DNA of 64,000 nucleotides from Neobacillus ginsengisoli (GTDB lineage Bacteria; Bacillota; Bacilli; Bacillales_B; DSM-18226). Below, one piece after another: positions 18,447-27,511 of this stretch. The notes under the pieces were generated by a model that saw only the letters and a list, made by a program, of their open reading frames with translations, searched no databases and had not been told where the DNA came from. The position numbers and the translations under genes are program-made. Within the stretch, counting starts at the first letter, position 1. Every line of letters starts with the position of its first letter. The stretch spans positions 248,001 to 312,000 of the forward strand of contig NZ_JAUSTW010000003.1 of NCBI RefSeq assembly GCF_030813055.1, given 5' to 3'.

Positions 18447-19382
18447 TTAATCCCGTAAATTTCTTCCCGTAAGCGTTAAAAATACCGTTTCTAAATTTGG
18501 TTCTTTTTCTTCCAGTGAACTGATTTCGATATTATGGTTAATTAAATGCTGAACAATTTTGTTTAAATTGTTCACTTCAATATCAGAGTTGATTTTAATA
18601 AAGTTTTCTTCAAGCTGAACCGTTTTTACGCCTGTGATTTCCTTGATTAATTCTACATTAATTTTTTCAGCTGTTTTAACCTCTATCCATACATCCTTCG
18701 TGTTGGTAATGATGGCAATTAATTGCTCCTTCGTTCCTTCAGCAATCACTTTCCCATGGTCGACAATCGCGATTTTTGTACAAATTTCTTCCACTTCTTC
18801 CATGTAGTGACTTGTGTAAATAATCGTACAGCCCATCTCATTTAATTTTCGTACGGATCGCAAAATATAATTCCTTGATTGCGGATCAATTCCCACTGTC
18901 GGTTCATCCATAATAATCAGTTTGGGCCTGTGGGCAATCGCACAGGCGATATTTAATCTCCTTTTCATCCCGCCTGAAAAACTCTTTGGATATTCTTTAT
19001 GTTTGTCACTAAGTCCAACAAACTGTAAGGCTTCATCCACCCGTTCCGTTAATTTTGCGCCGCGTAAACCATACAATCCGGCAAAAAAACGTACATTTTC
19101 GGCTGCCGTCAAATCCTCATAAATAGCCAAATCCTGCGGAACAATCCCGATATTCATTTTGGCAAATTTACTGTTTTTCGCAATATTTTTACCAAGAATC
19201 GTGATTTCACCGTCATTAATCCGTAATAGTCCTGCAATCATATTGATTGTCGTACTTTTCCCCGCACCATTGGCGCCTAAAAATCCGAATATTTCTCCTT
19301 CTGCAATTGATAAGGATATATTGTCAACTGCAATGAAGTCAGCAAATTTCTTCGTTAGGTTTTTCAATTCTAATACATTCAT
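18447..19382 (-). CDS. ABC exporter ATPase (LnrL-like)
   Basis: A 311-residue ATPase of the DrrA/CcmA type. Walker A is GANGAGKST, the signature is SFSGGMKRR, Walker B is KLIIMDEPTVGIDPQ, and the switch His is in YTSHYMEE. A C-terminal extension of about 90 residues ends in ETVFLTLTGRNLRD, typical for antibiotic or lipid exporters. The GTG at 19394 is open but ATG at 19382 fits the GAGGTGA site. Size equals LnrL. It energises the two permeases downstream. Confidence 0.85.
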   Translation of the reverse strand: MNVLELKNLTKKFADFIAVDNISLSIAEGEIFGFLGANGAGKSTTINMIAGLLRINDGEITILGKNIAKNSKFAKMNIGIVPQDLAIYEDLTAAENVRFFAGLYGLRGAKLTERVDEALQFVGLSDKHKEYPKSFSGGMKRRLNIACAIAHRPKLIIMDEPTVGIDPQSRNYILRSVRKLNEMGCTIIYTSHYMEEVEEICTKIAIVDHGKVIAEGTKEQLIAIITNTKDVWIEVKTAEKINVELIKEITGVKTVQLEENFIKINSDIEVNNLNKIVQHLINHNIEISSLEEKEPNLETVFLTLTGRNLRD

Positions 19383-19420
19383 CCTTGATATCACCTCTCG
19401 CTCTTTATGTATTTAGTATA

Positions 19421-19463
19421 AAAAAAAGGATGATTCTGCATAAGTGCAGGAGTTCATCCTTTT
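19421..19463 (-). terminator. Terminator between the sensor kinase and the exporter operon
   Basis: A long hairpin: AAAGGATGA with TCATCCTTT as the base stem and CTGCA with TGCAG inside it. On the minus strand it is followed by a T run, so it separates the RR-HK unit from the ABC operon. Confidence 0.75.
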
Positions 19464-19501
19464 CATATGAGAAACTTCATATTTTTTTATTAAACATTTC
19501 A

Positions 19502-20605
19502 TCACTGAATCGGGAGCAGCATCGTGACCGAGAATCCCTCTGTGCCGTCCACAATAATCGTTCCATTAATAGAAGCCGTCCGTTCCTCCATGCCAACGAT
19601 TCCCAGACCTTTTTTGATTTTTTGAACCCCTTTGCCATCATCCTTTATTACCACCTTGACCATGGTATTTAGCACATGTAATTCGATGGAAATAACAGTT
19701 GCTTCAGAGTATTTAAGGGCATTGGTCATTGTTTCCGTCAGGTTCTCGTGAATGATTTTCCATTGGATGGGCGTGATACGTTCAATATTCCCTTTGTAGA
19801 TAAAGGGAGTATGAATAGGATGCCTGGCGGAAAAATCATCAATGAATAATTTCAGGCGGTTGATTCCCATTTGCTCTGTCGGCGGCTTCAAATTTTTCAA
19901 GGTAATTCTGATATTTTCAATTCCTACCTTAGAAATGTTGATAGCGTTTTGCAATAGTTCTTGTGCTTTATCTTTGTCCGTATTCATCAGCCGCTTTGAT
20001 GCTTCCATTTGAATTAACGCCCCTGTCATCGAGTGGCCGATTTTATCATGAAAGACCTGGGCAAGACGATTTCGCTCTTCTAATTTAAACGTATATTCCG
20101 ACTGTCTGATGAACTCATTGTTTTCATTGAAGCTCTTTGATAATTTCTGCATATCTTTTCTCATAAGGTCTAATTGGTTTTCTTGATAGTGAATTCGGGT
20201 GGTAAACTGTACTAGCATCGTATAGATCACAAAACTAAAAACTGCCACAAGACCGTATTGGAAAGCGATTGAGTTATCAATCCATAGGATCGGCAACAGA
20301 ACCAATACAAACAAAGTTATTTTTTTATCGATATAATAAGCAGAGAATTCGCATAGGCTAAGCGGCAAAAGTAAAAGAAACAAAGTCTGTACTTCAATAT
20401 AAGTAACCGCTAGTTGAACGATTGATAAAATAAGAACGATTTTTTTTCCGATATCAATTTTCACAATATAAATGGCTACATTAATACAGAGATACAACAG
20501 AAATGAAAACACAACCCAAGGGATATTGGTTATTGTGGAATGAATATAAGTTAAGGCAAGGTACACTAATAGGACAAGTTTACAAATGATAATCCAGAAT
20601 TCCAT
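19502..20605 (-). CDS. NarL-type sensor histidine kinase (LnrJ-like)
   Basis: A 367-residue membrane kinase with about five to six N-terminal helices (residues 1-135) and no obvious extracellular domain, then a coiled coil and a HisKA_3 dimerisation domain (EERNRLAQVFHDKIGHSM, phospho-His in FHDKIGH). The HATPase_c domain has NALKYSEAT and DDGKGVQKIKKGLGIVGMEER. An intramembrane-type sensor next to an ABC exporter usually detects membrane-active antibiotics. It is coded 14 bases after the response regulator. Confidence 0.82.
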   Translation of the reverse strand: MEFWIIICKLVLLVYLALTYIHSTITNIPWVVFSFLLYLCINVAIYIVKIDIGKKIVLILSIVQLAVTYIEVQTLFLLLLPLSLCEFSAYYIDKKITLFVLVLLPILWIDNSIAFQYGLVAVFSFVIYTMLVQFTTRIHYQENQLDLMRKDMQKLSKSFNENNEFIRQSEYTFKLEERNRLAQVFHDKIGHSMTGALIQMEASKRLMNTDKDKAQELLQNAINISKVGIENIRITLKNLKPPTEQMGINRLKLFIDDFSARHPIHTPFIYKGNIERITPIQWKIIHENLTETMTNALKYSEATVISIELHVLNTMVKVVIKDDGKGVQKIKKGLGIVGMEERTASINGTIIVDGTEGFSVTMLLPIQ

Positions 20606-20619
20606 CCTTCATCCCTCAG

Positions 20620-21255
20620 TTAGTTCACTTTTCCGGTTAAATAGTAAATCGCAATTTGCGTGCGATGATTAAGTCCTGTTTTCCCTAAAATCGAGGATAT
20701 ATAGTTAGCAATCGTCCCCTCCGAAATAAACAGCTGTTTCGAAATCTCCTTGTTCGAAAGCCCCTTTGCTATTAAGGACATAATATCAAGTTCTCTTTCA
20801 GTAAATAGGCTTATATCTACTTTGCTTTCAGGTTTATTTTCGCCTAAATTTGCTTTTATTTTCTCAAGGACAACCTCCTGCATCACGGTGTTGCCGTTAA
20901 ATACACTTTTAATCGCATCGCGTATTTGTTCAGGATCATTATTTTTCAAAAGATACCCCTTTGCCCCATTTTTGATGGCATCCAGGATATATTCATCATC
21001 ATCGAAGGTCGTTAAGATCAACGGTTTCGTCTTTGTTTGTTCCGTAATCAGCTTCGTCGCCTCAACACCGTTCATATTCGGCATCCGAACGTCCAGCAGC
21101 GCCACGTCAACCTCATGTTTTTTACAAAACGCCAACGCTTCAAGGCCATCATTAACCGTTTCCAACACTTCAAATTCTTCGTATGTATTTAAGATAATCT
21201 TCATGCCTTCACGAATAAAGGAATTATCGTCAGCAATGATTACTTTTATTTTCAT
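20620..21255 (-). CDS. LuxR/NarL-family response regulator (LnrK-like)
   Basis: A 211-residue regulator with an N-terminal receiver (acid pocket DDN, phospho-Asp in VALLDVRMPN near residue 55, conserved Lys in GYLLKNN) and a C-terminal LuxR helix-turn-helix (LFTERELDIMSLIAKGLSNKEI, then TVANYISSILGK-like). It forms a two-component pair with the downstream kinase and probably activates the neighbouring ABC exporter. Confidence 0.88.
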   Translation of the reverse strand: MKIKVIIADDNSFIREGMKIILNTYEEFEVLETVNDGLEALAFCKKHEVDVALLDVRMPNMNGVEATKLITEQTKTKPLILTTFDDDEYILDAIKNGAKGYLLKNNDPEQIRDAIKSVFNGNTVMQEVVLEKIKANLGENKPESKVDISLFTERELDIMSLIAKGLSNKEISKQLFISEGTIANYISSILGKTGLNHRTQIAIYYLTGKVN

Positions 21256-21333
21256 TAAACTGCATCACATCCTTCAATGGTTGTGTTTGTCTTTACTGCT
21301 AGTTACTTCGTTTTAAACTATTCTTGCTCCACC

Positions 21334-22746
21334 TTATTTAATACCATAAAGTTTGCATTTTTCATAGAAGCTGGTTTTACTGATTTCCAGTAATTTTGCC
21401 GCCTCAAGCTTGTTTCCTTGTGTAACCCTTAGTACATTTTGAATCGATTGTTTTTCAGCTTGAGCAACTGTTTCTTTTAATGGCTGAACGGGAAAGACCG
21501 AAGGATTATTTGCCGCTTCGAATGTTAATTTTTGATGAAGCGACTGATTTTCTTCATGATCCCGGAGGTAAAGCGGCAGGTGAATCAGCTCAATTGTTTT
21601 ACCATCCAAAACATTGATGGCTCGTTCTAACACATTCTCAAGCTCACGAATATTCCCCGGCCATAAATGATTCTGAAGTCTTGCGATTACATCCGCCGAT
21701 AAGTTAATTTCCGTGCGATGGAATTTTCTACTTAGCTTTTTTAACAGATGCTTGCCAATGATTTGGATATCTTCTTTCCGTTTTCGAAGCGGTGGAATTT
21801 CTATTTTAATAACATTTAAACGATAATATAAATCTTGGCGGAACTCCCCTTCTTGCACCATTTTTTCTAAATCCCTGTGAGTTGCAGCGATAACCCTGAC
21901 ATCCACCGGTGTGGATTTTTGTCCGCCGATTCGCTGAACTTCTTTTTCCTGCAGGATTCTTAGGAGCTTACTTTGCATCGAAAGGGGCATATCCCCTATT
22001 TCATCAAGAAAAATCGTACCGAAGTTGGCATTTTGAAATTGCCCCTTTTTGCCGCCTTTTTTAGCACCTGTAAAAGCCCCCTCCTCATAACCGAATAATT
22101 CTGATTCCAATAAATGCTCCGGAATGGAGGCGCAATTAATCGGGACAAACGGGAATGCTGCTCGAGTGCTACTGGAGTGGATCGCATGGGCAAATAACTC
22201 CTTGCCGGTCCCGGATTCCCCCAATAATAACACTGAAGATTGACTTCCTGAAACTCTTTCTGCCAGTTTTTTTGAAGCCGAAAATGCTTGGCTGTTACCA
22301 ATTAAATCGTTAAAGCTGTACTTACTTTTCAGCTCTTTTTCGAACCTGTTTTTGTAATATTTAAGTTCTTCTACAAGTGCTTGAATTTTTGTCTGATAAT
22401 GCCACCATTCCTCGGGATTACGAAACATCACAGTTCCGACGGCACCAACCAGTTCTCCATCTACAATAAGCGGAAAACGGTTGGCAATCATGTCACTCCC
22501 ATTTATCGATTGGACAGCGGCCAGATCGGCATGACCTGTTTGAGCAACGATATGCATGCGCGTGTTCTCAATGACATCCTGAACATGCTTCCCAATCGCC
22601 GATTCGGCCGTTGTTCCGATAAACTCACAATAGCCTGAATTGATATATTGAATGATTCCTTTGCGATCAACTAAAACAATCCGTTCTGCTGCTAGATTAA
22701 TAATTTCTTCGAGCCAGTGGTAGGGAATATGAGCAAGTCCTTTCAT
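21334..22746 (-). CDS. Sigma-54-dependent activator with PAS domain
   Basis: A 470-residue enhancer-binding protein: N-terminal PAS domain (residues about 12-110), AAA+ core with GESGTGKE (Walker A), [10 protein letters not shown] (the sigma-54 contact loop), [10 protein letters not shown] (Walker B) and [11 protein letters not shown], then a Fis-type helix-turn-helix ([23 protein letters not shown]). It stands just after the ketone-body operon, which has a sigma-54 promoter and upstream dyads, so it is the likely activator of that operon. The PAS ligand is unknown; acetoacetate or a related acid is a reasonable guess. Confidence 0.88.
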   Translation of the reverse strand: MKGLAHIPYHWLEEIINLAAERIVLVDRKGIIQYINSGYCEFIGTTAESAIGKHVQDVIENTRMHIVAQTGHADLAAVQSINGSDMIANRFPLIVDGELVGAVGTVMFRNPEEWWHYQTKIQALVEELKYYKNRFEKELKSKYSFNDLIGNSQAFSASKKLAERVSGSQSSVLLLGESGTGKELFAHAIHSSSTRAAFPFVPINCASIPEHLLESELFGYEEGAFTGAKKGGKKGQFQNANFGTIFLDEIGDMPLSMQSKLLRILQEKEVQRIGGQKSTPVDVRVIAATHRDLEKMVQEGEFRQDLYYRLNVIKIEIPPLRKRKEDIQIIGKHLLKKLSRKFHRTEINLSADVIARLQNHLWPGNIRELENVLERAINVLDGKTIELIHLPLYLRDHEENQSLHQKLTFEAANNPSVFPVQPLKETVAQAEKQSIQNVLRVTQGNKLEAAKLLEISKTSFYEKCKLYGIK

Positions 22747-22822
22747 CGAAATTCTCCCCTTTACGTCTTGATAACTCTATTATAACAAAAGTTTAATCGG
22801 TGGTCTGAAACTTCCAAAAATT

Positions 22823-22845
22823 GAAAAAGAACCCATAAAGGGTTC
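22823..22845 (-). terminator. Terminator of the ketone-body operon
   Basis: GAACCC and GGGTTC pair around a five-base loop and are followed on the minus strand by TTTTTC and further Ts, just after the dehydrogenase gene. Confidence 0.65.
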
Positions 22846-22855
22846 ATATCTAATT

Positions 22856-23641
22856 TTATTGAACTGTATAACCTCCATCAAGAACAACTGCCTGCCCGGT
22901 GACTCCCCTTGCTTTATCACTGGCTAAAAAGACAGCGTAATCTGCAATTTCCTCAACCGAGAGCAGTCGTTTTTGCGGAACAAGCGGGAAGAGAACTTCT
23001 TCAATCACGCTGTCGAGCCCGACATTTCTCGTTGCGGCCAAATCTTTCAACTGATTTCTAACAAGGGGAGTATCCACATATCCGGGGCACAATGCATTTA
23101 CGGTTATTCCATGCTCCGCCCCTTCCAATGCCGCTACTTTCGTTAAGCCTATGACACCGTGTTTTGCACTATTGTATGCTGCCTTTCCGGCAAATCCGAC
23201 CAGTCCATTGATGGAGGCCATGTTAATGATTCTTCCAAATCCTTGCTTTTTCATAATTGGGAAGACGTTTTTAATCCCAATAAAAGGTGCAGTCAGCATT
23301 ACATTGATTAATAACTTAAATTTTTCTGTTGGAAATTCTTCAATTGCCGATATATATTGCAGACCTGCATTGTTTACCAAAATATCTACACGGTCAAAAG
23401 TTTGATAGGCCTTTTCAATACTCCTTTTAAAGGCCTCCTCATCCGTAACATCACACGGGGCGGCTAATGCTTGAAAACCTTGCTCTGTTAACTCAGCTGC
23501 CACCTTTTCAGTTGCCACCTTATTCAAATCCGAAATGACAACCTTGGCCCCTTCCTTTCCAAAGGTTTTGGCAACTTCAAGCCCGATTCCACTTGCTGAA
23601 CCTGTAATAAAGGCTGTTTTTCCTTCTAAAAGCTTTCCCAT
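22856..23641 (-). CDS. yxjF: 3-hydroxybutyrate dehydrogenase (YxjF-like SDR)
   Basis: A 261-residue classical short-chain dehydrogenase. The NAD site is TGSASGIG (residues about 13-20), with NNAG near residue 91, catalytic Ser in INMASINGL and YNSAKHG as the YxxxK pair. The C-terminal block KRLLSVEEIADYAVFLAS fits D-3-hydroxybutyrate dehydrogenases. With the CoA-transferase subunits upstream it would oxidise 3-hydroxybutyrate to acetoacetate for activation and cleavage. Last gene of yxjC-scoA-scoB-yxjF. Confidence 0.88.
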   Translation of the reverse strand: MGKLLEGKTAFITGSASGIGLEVAKTFGKEGAKVVISDLNKVATEKVAAELTEQGFQALAAPCDVTDEEAFKRSIEKAYQTFDRVDILVNNAGLQYISAIEEFPTEKFKLLINVMLTAPFIGIKNVFPIMKKQGFGRIINMASINGLVGFAGKAAYNSAKHGVIGLTKVAALEGAEHGITVNALCPGYVDTPLVRNQLKDLAATRNVGLDSVIEEVLFPLVPQKRLLSVEEIADYAVFLASDKARGVTGQAVVLDGGYTVQ

Positions 23642-23672
23642 AGATGATTCACTCCCCGATACACAATAGTAG

Positions 23673-24326
23673 TTATTGGTGCTTTGACATAAGTTTTGGA
23701 CTGACAGTAAATGAAGCCTCTGTTTTTTCTTGAACTTCCTTTATCGTCACACCCTCCTGCAATTCTATTAAAATCATTCCTTCCTCATTAAAATCAAATA
23801 CGGCCATATCAGTTATTAACCTGTTGACAACGTTTTTTCCTGTCAAAGGCAGATCACATTCATGCTTTACTTTTGATTCGCCATGCTTATTCACATGCTC
23901 CATGATAACAACAACCCGTTTAGCCCCATTAACAAGGTCCATGGCACCGCCCATCCCTTTAATCATCTTGCCGGGTATCATCCAATTGGCCAGATCACCT
24001 CTTTCGGACACCTCCATGCCTCCAAGGATCGCTAAATCAATATGTCCTCCGCGAATCATCGCAAACGATTCAGCGCTATCAAAATAGGATGAACCAGGAA
24101 CAGCTGTTACCGTTTCTTTTCCGGCATTGATTAAATCCGGATCAACTTCATCTTCAAAAGGATATGGACCAATCCCCAGCAATCCATTTTCCGATTGAAG
24201 CAATACACTGTAATCTGAGGGAATTTCATTCGCTATAAGTGTGGGCATTCCAATCCCTAAATTCACATTCATACCATCTTCAATTTCTAAAACTGCCCGC
24301 TTAATAATTTTTTGTCGTCCATCCAT
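23673..24326 (-). CDS. scoB: Succinyl-CoA:acetoacetate CoA-transferase, subunit B
   Basis: A 217-residue CoA-transferase beta subunit. The catalytic Glu lies in [12 protein letters not shown], and [42 protein letters not shown] is the standard family core. It pairs with ScoA 16 bases upstream and transfers CoA from succinyl-CoA to acetoacetate. Length and order match B. subtilis scoAB. Confidence 0.93.
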   Translation of the reverse strand: MDGRQKIIKRAVLEIEDGMNVNLGIGMPTLIANEIPSDYSVLLQSENGLLGIGPYPFEDEVDPDLINAGKETVTAVPGSSYFDSAESFAMIRGGHIDLAILGGMEVSERGDLANWMIPGKMIKGMGGAMDLVNGAKRVVVIMEHVNKHGESKVKHECDLPLTGKNVVNRLITDMAVFDFNEEGMILIELQEGVTIKEVQEKTEASFTVSPKLMSKHQ

Positions 24327-24342
24327 TGGAAAAATCTCCTCT

Positions 24343-25044
24343 CTATACTTGAGTCACTTTCCTTCGTTCGATTCGCTTTTCGTAATTTTCTCCTTTTAGA
24401 ACTCTTTGTACATAGATGCTTGGAGTATGGATTTGGTCAGGATGAAGTTCACCTGCTTCCACTATTTCTTCCACCTCTGCAATCGTAATTTTTCCCGCCA
24501 TCGCTGCAAGCGGATTAAAATTCCGTGCTGTTTTCTGATACACCAAATTTCCTAAGGGATCTGCTTTCCAAGCCTTTACTAATGCAAAATCTCCAACGAT
24601 CCCTTTTTCAAGAATATAGGTTTTTCCATCAAACTCTTTATGTTCTTTCCCTTCGGCAATTGGTGTTCCCACACCTGTTGCCGTATAAAAACCAGGAATC
24701 CCTGCACCTCCCGCCCGGATTCGTTCGGCAAGTGTTCCTTGAGGGACAAGCTCTACCTCTAACTCTCCGCTTAAAAATTGCCGTTCAAAAATCTTGTTCT
24801 CCCCCACATAAGAGGAAATCATTTTCTTAATCTGTTTATTCGCTAATAAAAGCCCGAGTCCCCAATCATCCACACCACAGTTATTGCTGACAATGGTCAA
24901 GTCTTTTACTCCTTTTTCCCGTAAAGCGAGAATGGCCTTCTCAGGTATCCCGCAAAGACCAAACCCCCCGACAATGATGGTCGCACCGTCATAAATATCT
25001 TGAATAGTGGCCTCAAAGGACTCGGTGATTTTTCCTTTTTTCAT
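24343..25044 (-). CDS. scoA: Succinyl-CoA:acetoacetate CoA-transferase, subunit A
   Basis: A 233-residue CoA-transferase alpha subunit with the CoA-binding glycine motif [11 protein letters not shown] near residue 26 and [15 protein letters not shown]. Other family blocks are [15 protein letters not shown] and [20 protein letters not shown] follows an AAAGGAG site. It is cotranscribed with scoB and the upstream permease. Confidence 0.93.
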   Translation of the reverse strand: MKKGKITESFEATIQDIYDGATIIVGGFGLCGIPEKAILALREKGVKDLTIVSNNCGVDDWGLGLLLANKQIKKMISSYVGENKIFERQFLSGELEVELVPQGTLAERIRAGGAGIPGFYTATGVGTPIAEGKEHKEFDGKTYILEKGIVGDFALVKAWKADPLGNLVYQKTARNFNPLAAMAGKITIAEVEEIVEAGELHPDQIHTPSIYVQRVLKGENYEKRIERRKVTQV

Positions 25045-25129
25045 TTTACAATCTCCTTTCTATTCATCTATCAATTAGTTAAAAAGGTTACTAGCCAATT
25101 AAGGACTAACAACCTTATAAAATACATGC

Positions 25130-26572
25130 TTATACAATACCAGTTAAAGAATAAAGGGCAATAATGAAGAAAACTGCAAGTGTTTTTATAATTGTTATGG
25201 CAAAAATATCACGGTATGATTGCCGATGTGTGAGTCCGGTTACAGCAAGCAATGTAATCACAGCACCATTGTGTGGAAGCGTATCCATTCCACCGGACGC
25301 CATTGCCACTACACGGTGCATTACTTCCGGTGGAATGTGGGCCGCGGCAATTGCCTGGTTGTATTTATCAGCCATTGCACTTAAGGCAATTCCCATACCG
25401 CCGGATGCTGAACCTGTAATCCCTGCTAGCGTAGAGGTCGTTACCGCACCATTTACTAGTGGGTTTGTAAAAGTATGAGAGATTCCACCACTTATCGCTG
25501 AGAAGCCTGGTAAAGCCGCGATGATTCCGCCAAAGCCATACTCAGCTCCGGTATTCATCGTAGCAAGCAGTGAACCACCGATACTGGCATTTAAACCCTC
25601 TTTAAAATTTTGAGTAACCCGTTTCCAGTCATAAGCAAAAGTGGCCACAATTCCTACGACTAAAGCCATTTCAACTGCCCAGATCGCAGCAACTGCAGCA
25701 GTATCGACTACACCAAAAGCTTTTAAGCCTATTTTTGAAAAATCAAAGCCATTTGGATACCATTTAGGAATGTATGTGACAAAAACCTTATTCATTACTC
25801 CCACAAGAACAAGAGGCACAAAAGCCAATAGTTGGCGGGCTACAGATTGTTCAACTGAGAAGTTTGCAACAGGCTCTCCATTATTATTAAGATTTGCCTC
25901 TTCAACAGCTGCAGCATTTTCTGTACCGAAGCCAAAATAGCCTTCACCTTCTTTTGCTGCCTTTCTCCTTCTAGATTCCAAGTATAGTAGGCCAACAACA
26001 AAAATAAATAAGCCGCCGATGATCCCCAATACCGGTGCCGCATAAATATTGGTTTTAAAGAAAGCAATCGGTATAACGTTTTGAATTTGCGGAGTACCCG
26101 GAAGGGCATCCATTGTAAAAGAAAATGCACCTAATGCAATGGTTCCTGGAATCAAGCGTTTTGGAATATTCGCTTCCCTGAACAAATGCGCTGCAAATGG
26201 AAATACCGCGAAAACCACAACGAACAAGCTCACACCGCTGTAGGTTAAGATGGCGCCTAACAGGACGATTGTCAGAATTGCTCGTTTAGCTCCAATTACT
26301 TTAACAATTGTTTTAGCAATCGATTCTGCAAGGCCGGACATTTCAACAACCTTACCGAAAATAGCACCTAATAAAAAGACAGGAAAATAATTTTTAATAA
26401 ATCCGACCATCTTTTCCATAAAGACACCTGAAAAGAACGGCAAAACATAGCTTGGCTCTGTCAATAAAACAGCAAAAAGGGCACAGATTGGAGCAAATAA
26501 AATAACAGAAAAGCCGCGATAGGCAACAAACATTAATAACCCTAGTGCCAAAAGGATGATAATTAAATCCAT
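25130..26572 (-). CDS. yxjC: GntP-family permease (YxjC-like) for ketone bodies
   Basis: A 480-residue transporter with about twelve helices and a central cytoplasmic loop (residues about 200-245). The GntP pattern shows in FFSGVFMEKMVGFIKNYFPVF, SGVSLFVVVFAVFPFA and SGGMDTLPHNGAVITLLAVTGL. The first gene of the operon with scoAB and yxjF, so it probably imports 3-hydroxybutyrate or acetoacetate; that substrate is inferred from context. GGGGG ribosome site before the ATG. Expression should depend on sigma-54 and be open to catabolite repression. Confidence 0.85.
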   Translation of the reverse strand: MDLIIILLALGLLMFVAYRGFSVILFAPICALFAVLLTEPSYVLPFFSGVFMEKMVGFIKNYFPVFLLGAIFGKVVEMSGLAESIAKTIVKVIGAKRAILTIVLLGAILTYSGVSLFVVVFAVFPFAAHLFREANIPKRLIPGTIALGAFSFTMDALPGTPQIQNVIPIAFFKTNIYAAPVLGIIGGLFIFVVGLLYLESRRRKAAKEGEGYFGFGTENAAAVEEANLNNNGEPVANFSVEQSVARQLLAFVPLVLVGVMNKVFVTYIPKWYPNGFDFSKIGLKAFGVVDTAAVAAIWAVEMALVVGIVATFAYDWKRVTQNFKEGLNASIGGSLLATMNTGAEYGFGGIIAALPGFSAISGGISHTFTNPLVNGAVTTSTLAGITGSASGGMGIALSAMADKYNQAIAAAHIPPEVMHRVVAMASGGMDTLPHNGAVITLLAVTGLTHRQSYRDIFAITIIKTLAVFFIIALYSLTGIV

Positions 26573-26610
26573 ATAAATCCCCCTTGTTCAATTATTACTT
26601 CGATACAAAA

Positions 26611-26624
26611 AGAAAGCGATTACA
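26611..26624. promoter_or_regulatory. cre-like CcpA site in the yxjC leader
   Basis: AGAAAGCGATTACA matches the cre consensus TGWAANCGNTNWCA at all fixed positions but the first. It lies downstream of the sigma-54 promoter and about 40 bases before the yxjC start, a roadblock position. Confidence 0.5.
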
Positions 26625-26675
26625 AAATTATATTTACACCTCCTTTATTAAAATTCCCCTTACATAATTGTAGGT

Positions 26676-26692
26676 TGCAAGTTCCATACCAA
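26676..26692 (-). promoter_or_regulatory. Sigma-54 (SigL) promoter of yxjC-scoAB-yxjF
   Basis: The minus strand reads TTGGTATGGAACTTGCA: the -24 GG and -12 GC are separated by exactly ten bases, and the -12 TTGCA is perfect. This fits TTGGCAC-N5-TTGCA with two mismatches in the -24 element. It is about 100 bases upstream of yxjC. Confidence 0.8.
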
Positions 26693-26788
26693 AGTAACTT
26701 GATATTCCAAATTATTAGAAAATGATGAATAAAAACCAACTTTGGGTGTGTTTAAAGAAACGAAATGGCTTTAATTCAGATAAGTGTT

Positions 26789-26855
26789 TTCCGTTTTTTC
26801 GGAAATTTCACAATGTATATATTCCGAAAAACAGGAAAATTCCGCTTTTAAGGAA
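26789..26855. promoter_or_regulatory. Three upstream dyads, likely enhancer-binding sites
   Basis: Three 16-bp dyads of form TTCC-N8-GGAA occur at 26789-26804, 26822-26837 and 26840-26855, all beginning TTCCG. They lie about 100-170 bases upstream of the -24 element, the usual distance for sigma-54 enhancers, and are the best candidates for the PAS-AAA activator coded at 21334-22746. Confidence 0.65.
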
Positions 26856-26890
26856 TTCGTTTAAATATAACCATCATTGTAAAGCGCTTT

Positions 26891-26930
26891 GCACCCCGAT
26901 AAATCATCTATCGAGGTGCGGCAGCGTTTT
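26891..26930 (+). other. Hairpin with T run between yxjC and argR
   Basis: GCACC-c-CGATA pairs with TATCG-a-GGTGC, followed by GCGGCAGCG and six Ts. It faces the argR direction but no plus gene precedes it. It could be an attenuator in an argR leader or insulate the divergent promoters. Confidence 0.45.
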
Positions 26931-27026
26931 TTAATTTGTGAAATTGTTCACCTTTTGTACATTTCATTTGAGAGTATTTGGCAATATGATGAAAGTATAG
27001 ATTATCTTTGAAAGTGAGTTAGGCCA

Positions 27027-27479
27027 ATGAGTAAAGAGATAAGATTACAAGTTATTACAAAACTAATCTCTGAAAACGAGATTAAAACACAAGAAGAGCT
27101 AAGTCAAATGCTTTCAAATAATGGGCTGCATGTAACACAGGCAACAATCTCAAGAGACATCCGGGCATTAAAACTCATAAAAGTACCGTCAAAGGATGGC
27201 TGTCTCAAGTATAGCTTTGAAATGGAAAATAGCTTTATCATTTTGGAAAAACTGGAGCACAAGGTCAAGGATGCACTGGTTAGTTTGGAAGTCATCAACT
27301 ACTTCGTGATGATGAAAACACTGCCCGGACATGCCCATTCATTTGGCGCGCTGCTGGATTCTTTGGAGCTTGAAGGCAAGGCAGGAACCATTTGCGGGAA
27401 TGACACCTGCTTAATCATTTGCCGATCCCATCAAGCGGCACTCAGTATCAAACAACAAATTGAAAACTATCAAAGATAG
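27027..27479 (+). CDS. argR: Arginine repressor ArgR/AhrC family
   Basis: A 150-residue regulator: winged helix at the N-terminus (TQEELSQMLSNNGLHVTQATISRDIRALKLIK) and a C-terminal hexamerisation/arginine-binding domain. The segment that is usually GDDT reads GNDT (GTICGNDTCLIICR), so one of two arginine-contacting Asp residues is Asn. It leads the arginine deiminase locus and an ARG box lies before arcA, so it probably activates arc genes in response to arginine. Altered ligand sensing is possible but untested. Confidence 0.9.
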   Translation: MSKEIRLQVITKLISENEIKTQEELSQMLSNNGLHVTQATISRDIRALKLIKVPSKDGCLKYSFEMENSFIILEKLEHKVKDALVSLEVINYFVMMKTLPGHAHSFGALLDSLELEGKAGTICGNDTCLIICRSHQAALSIKQQIENYQR

Positions 27480-27511
27480 ATGATTATAACTCTTTGTAAG
27501 GGAGAGATCAT

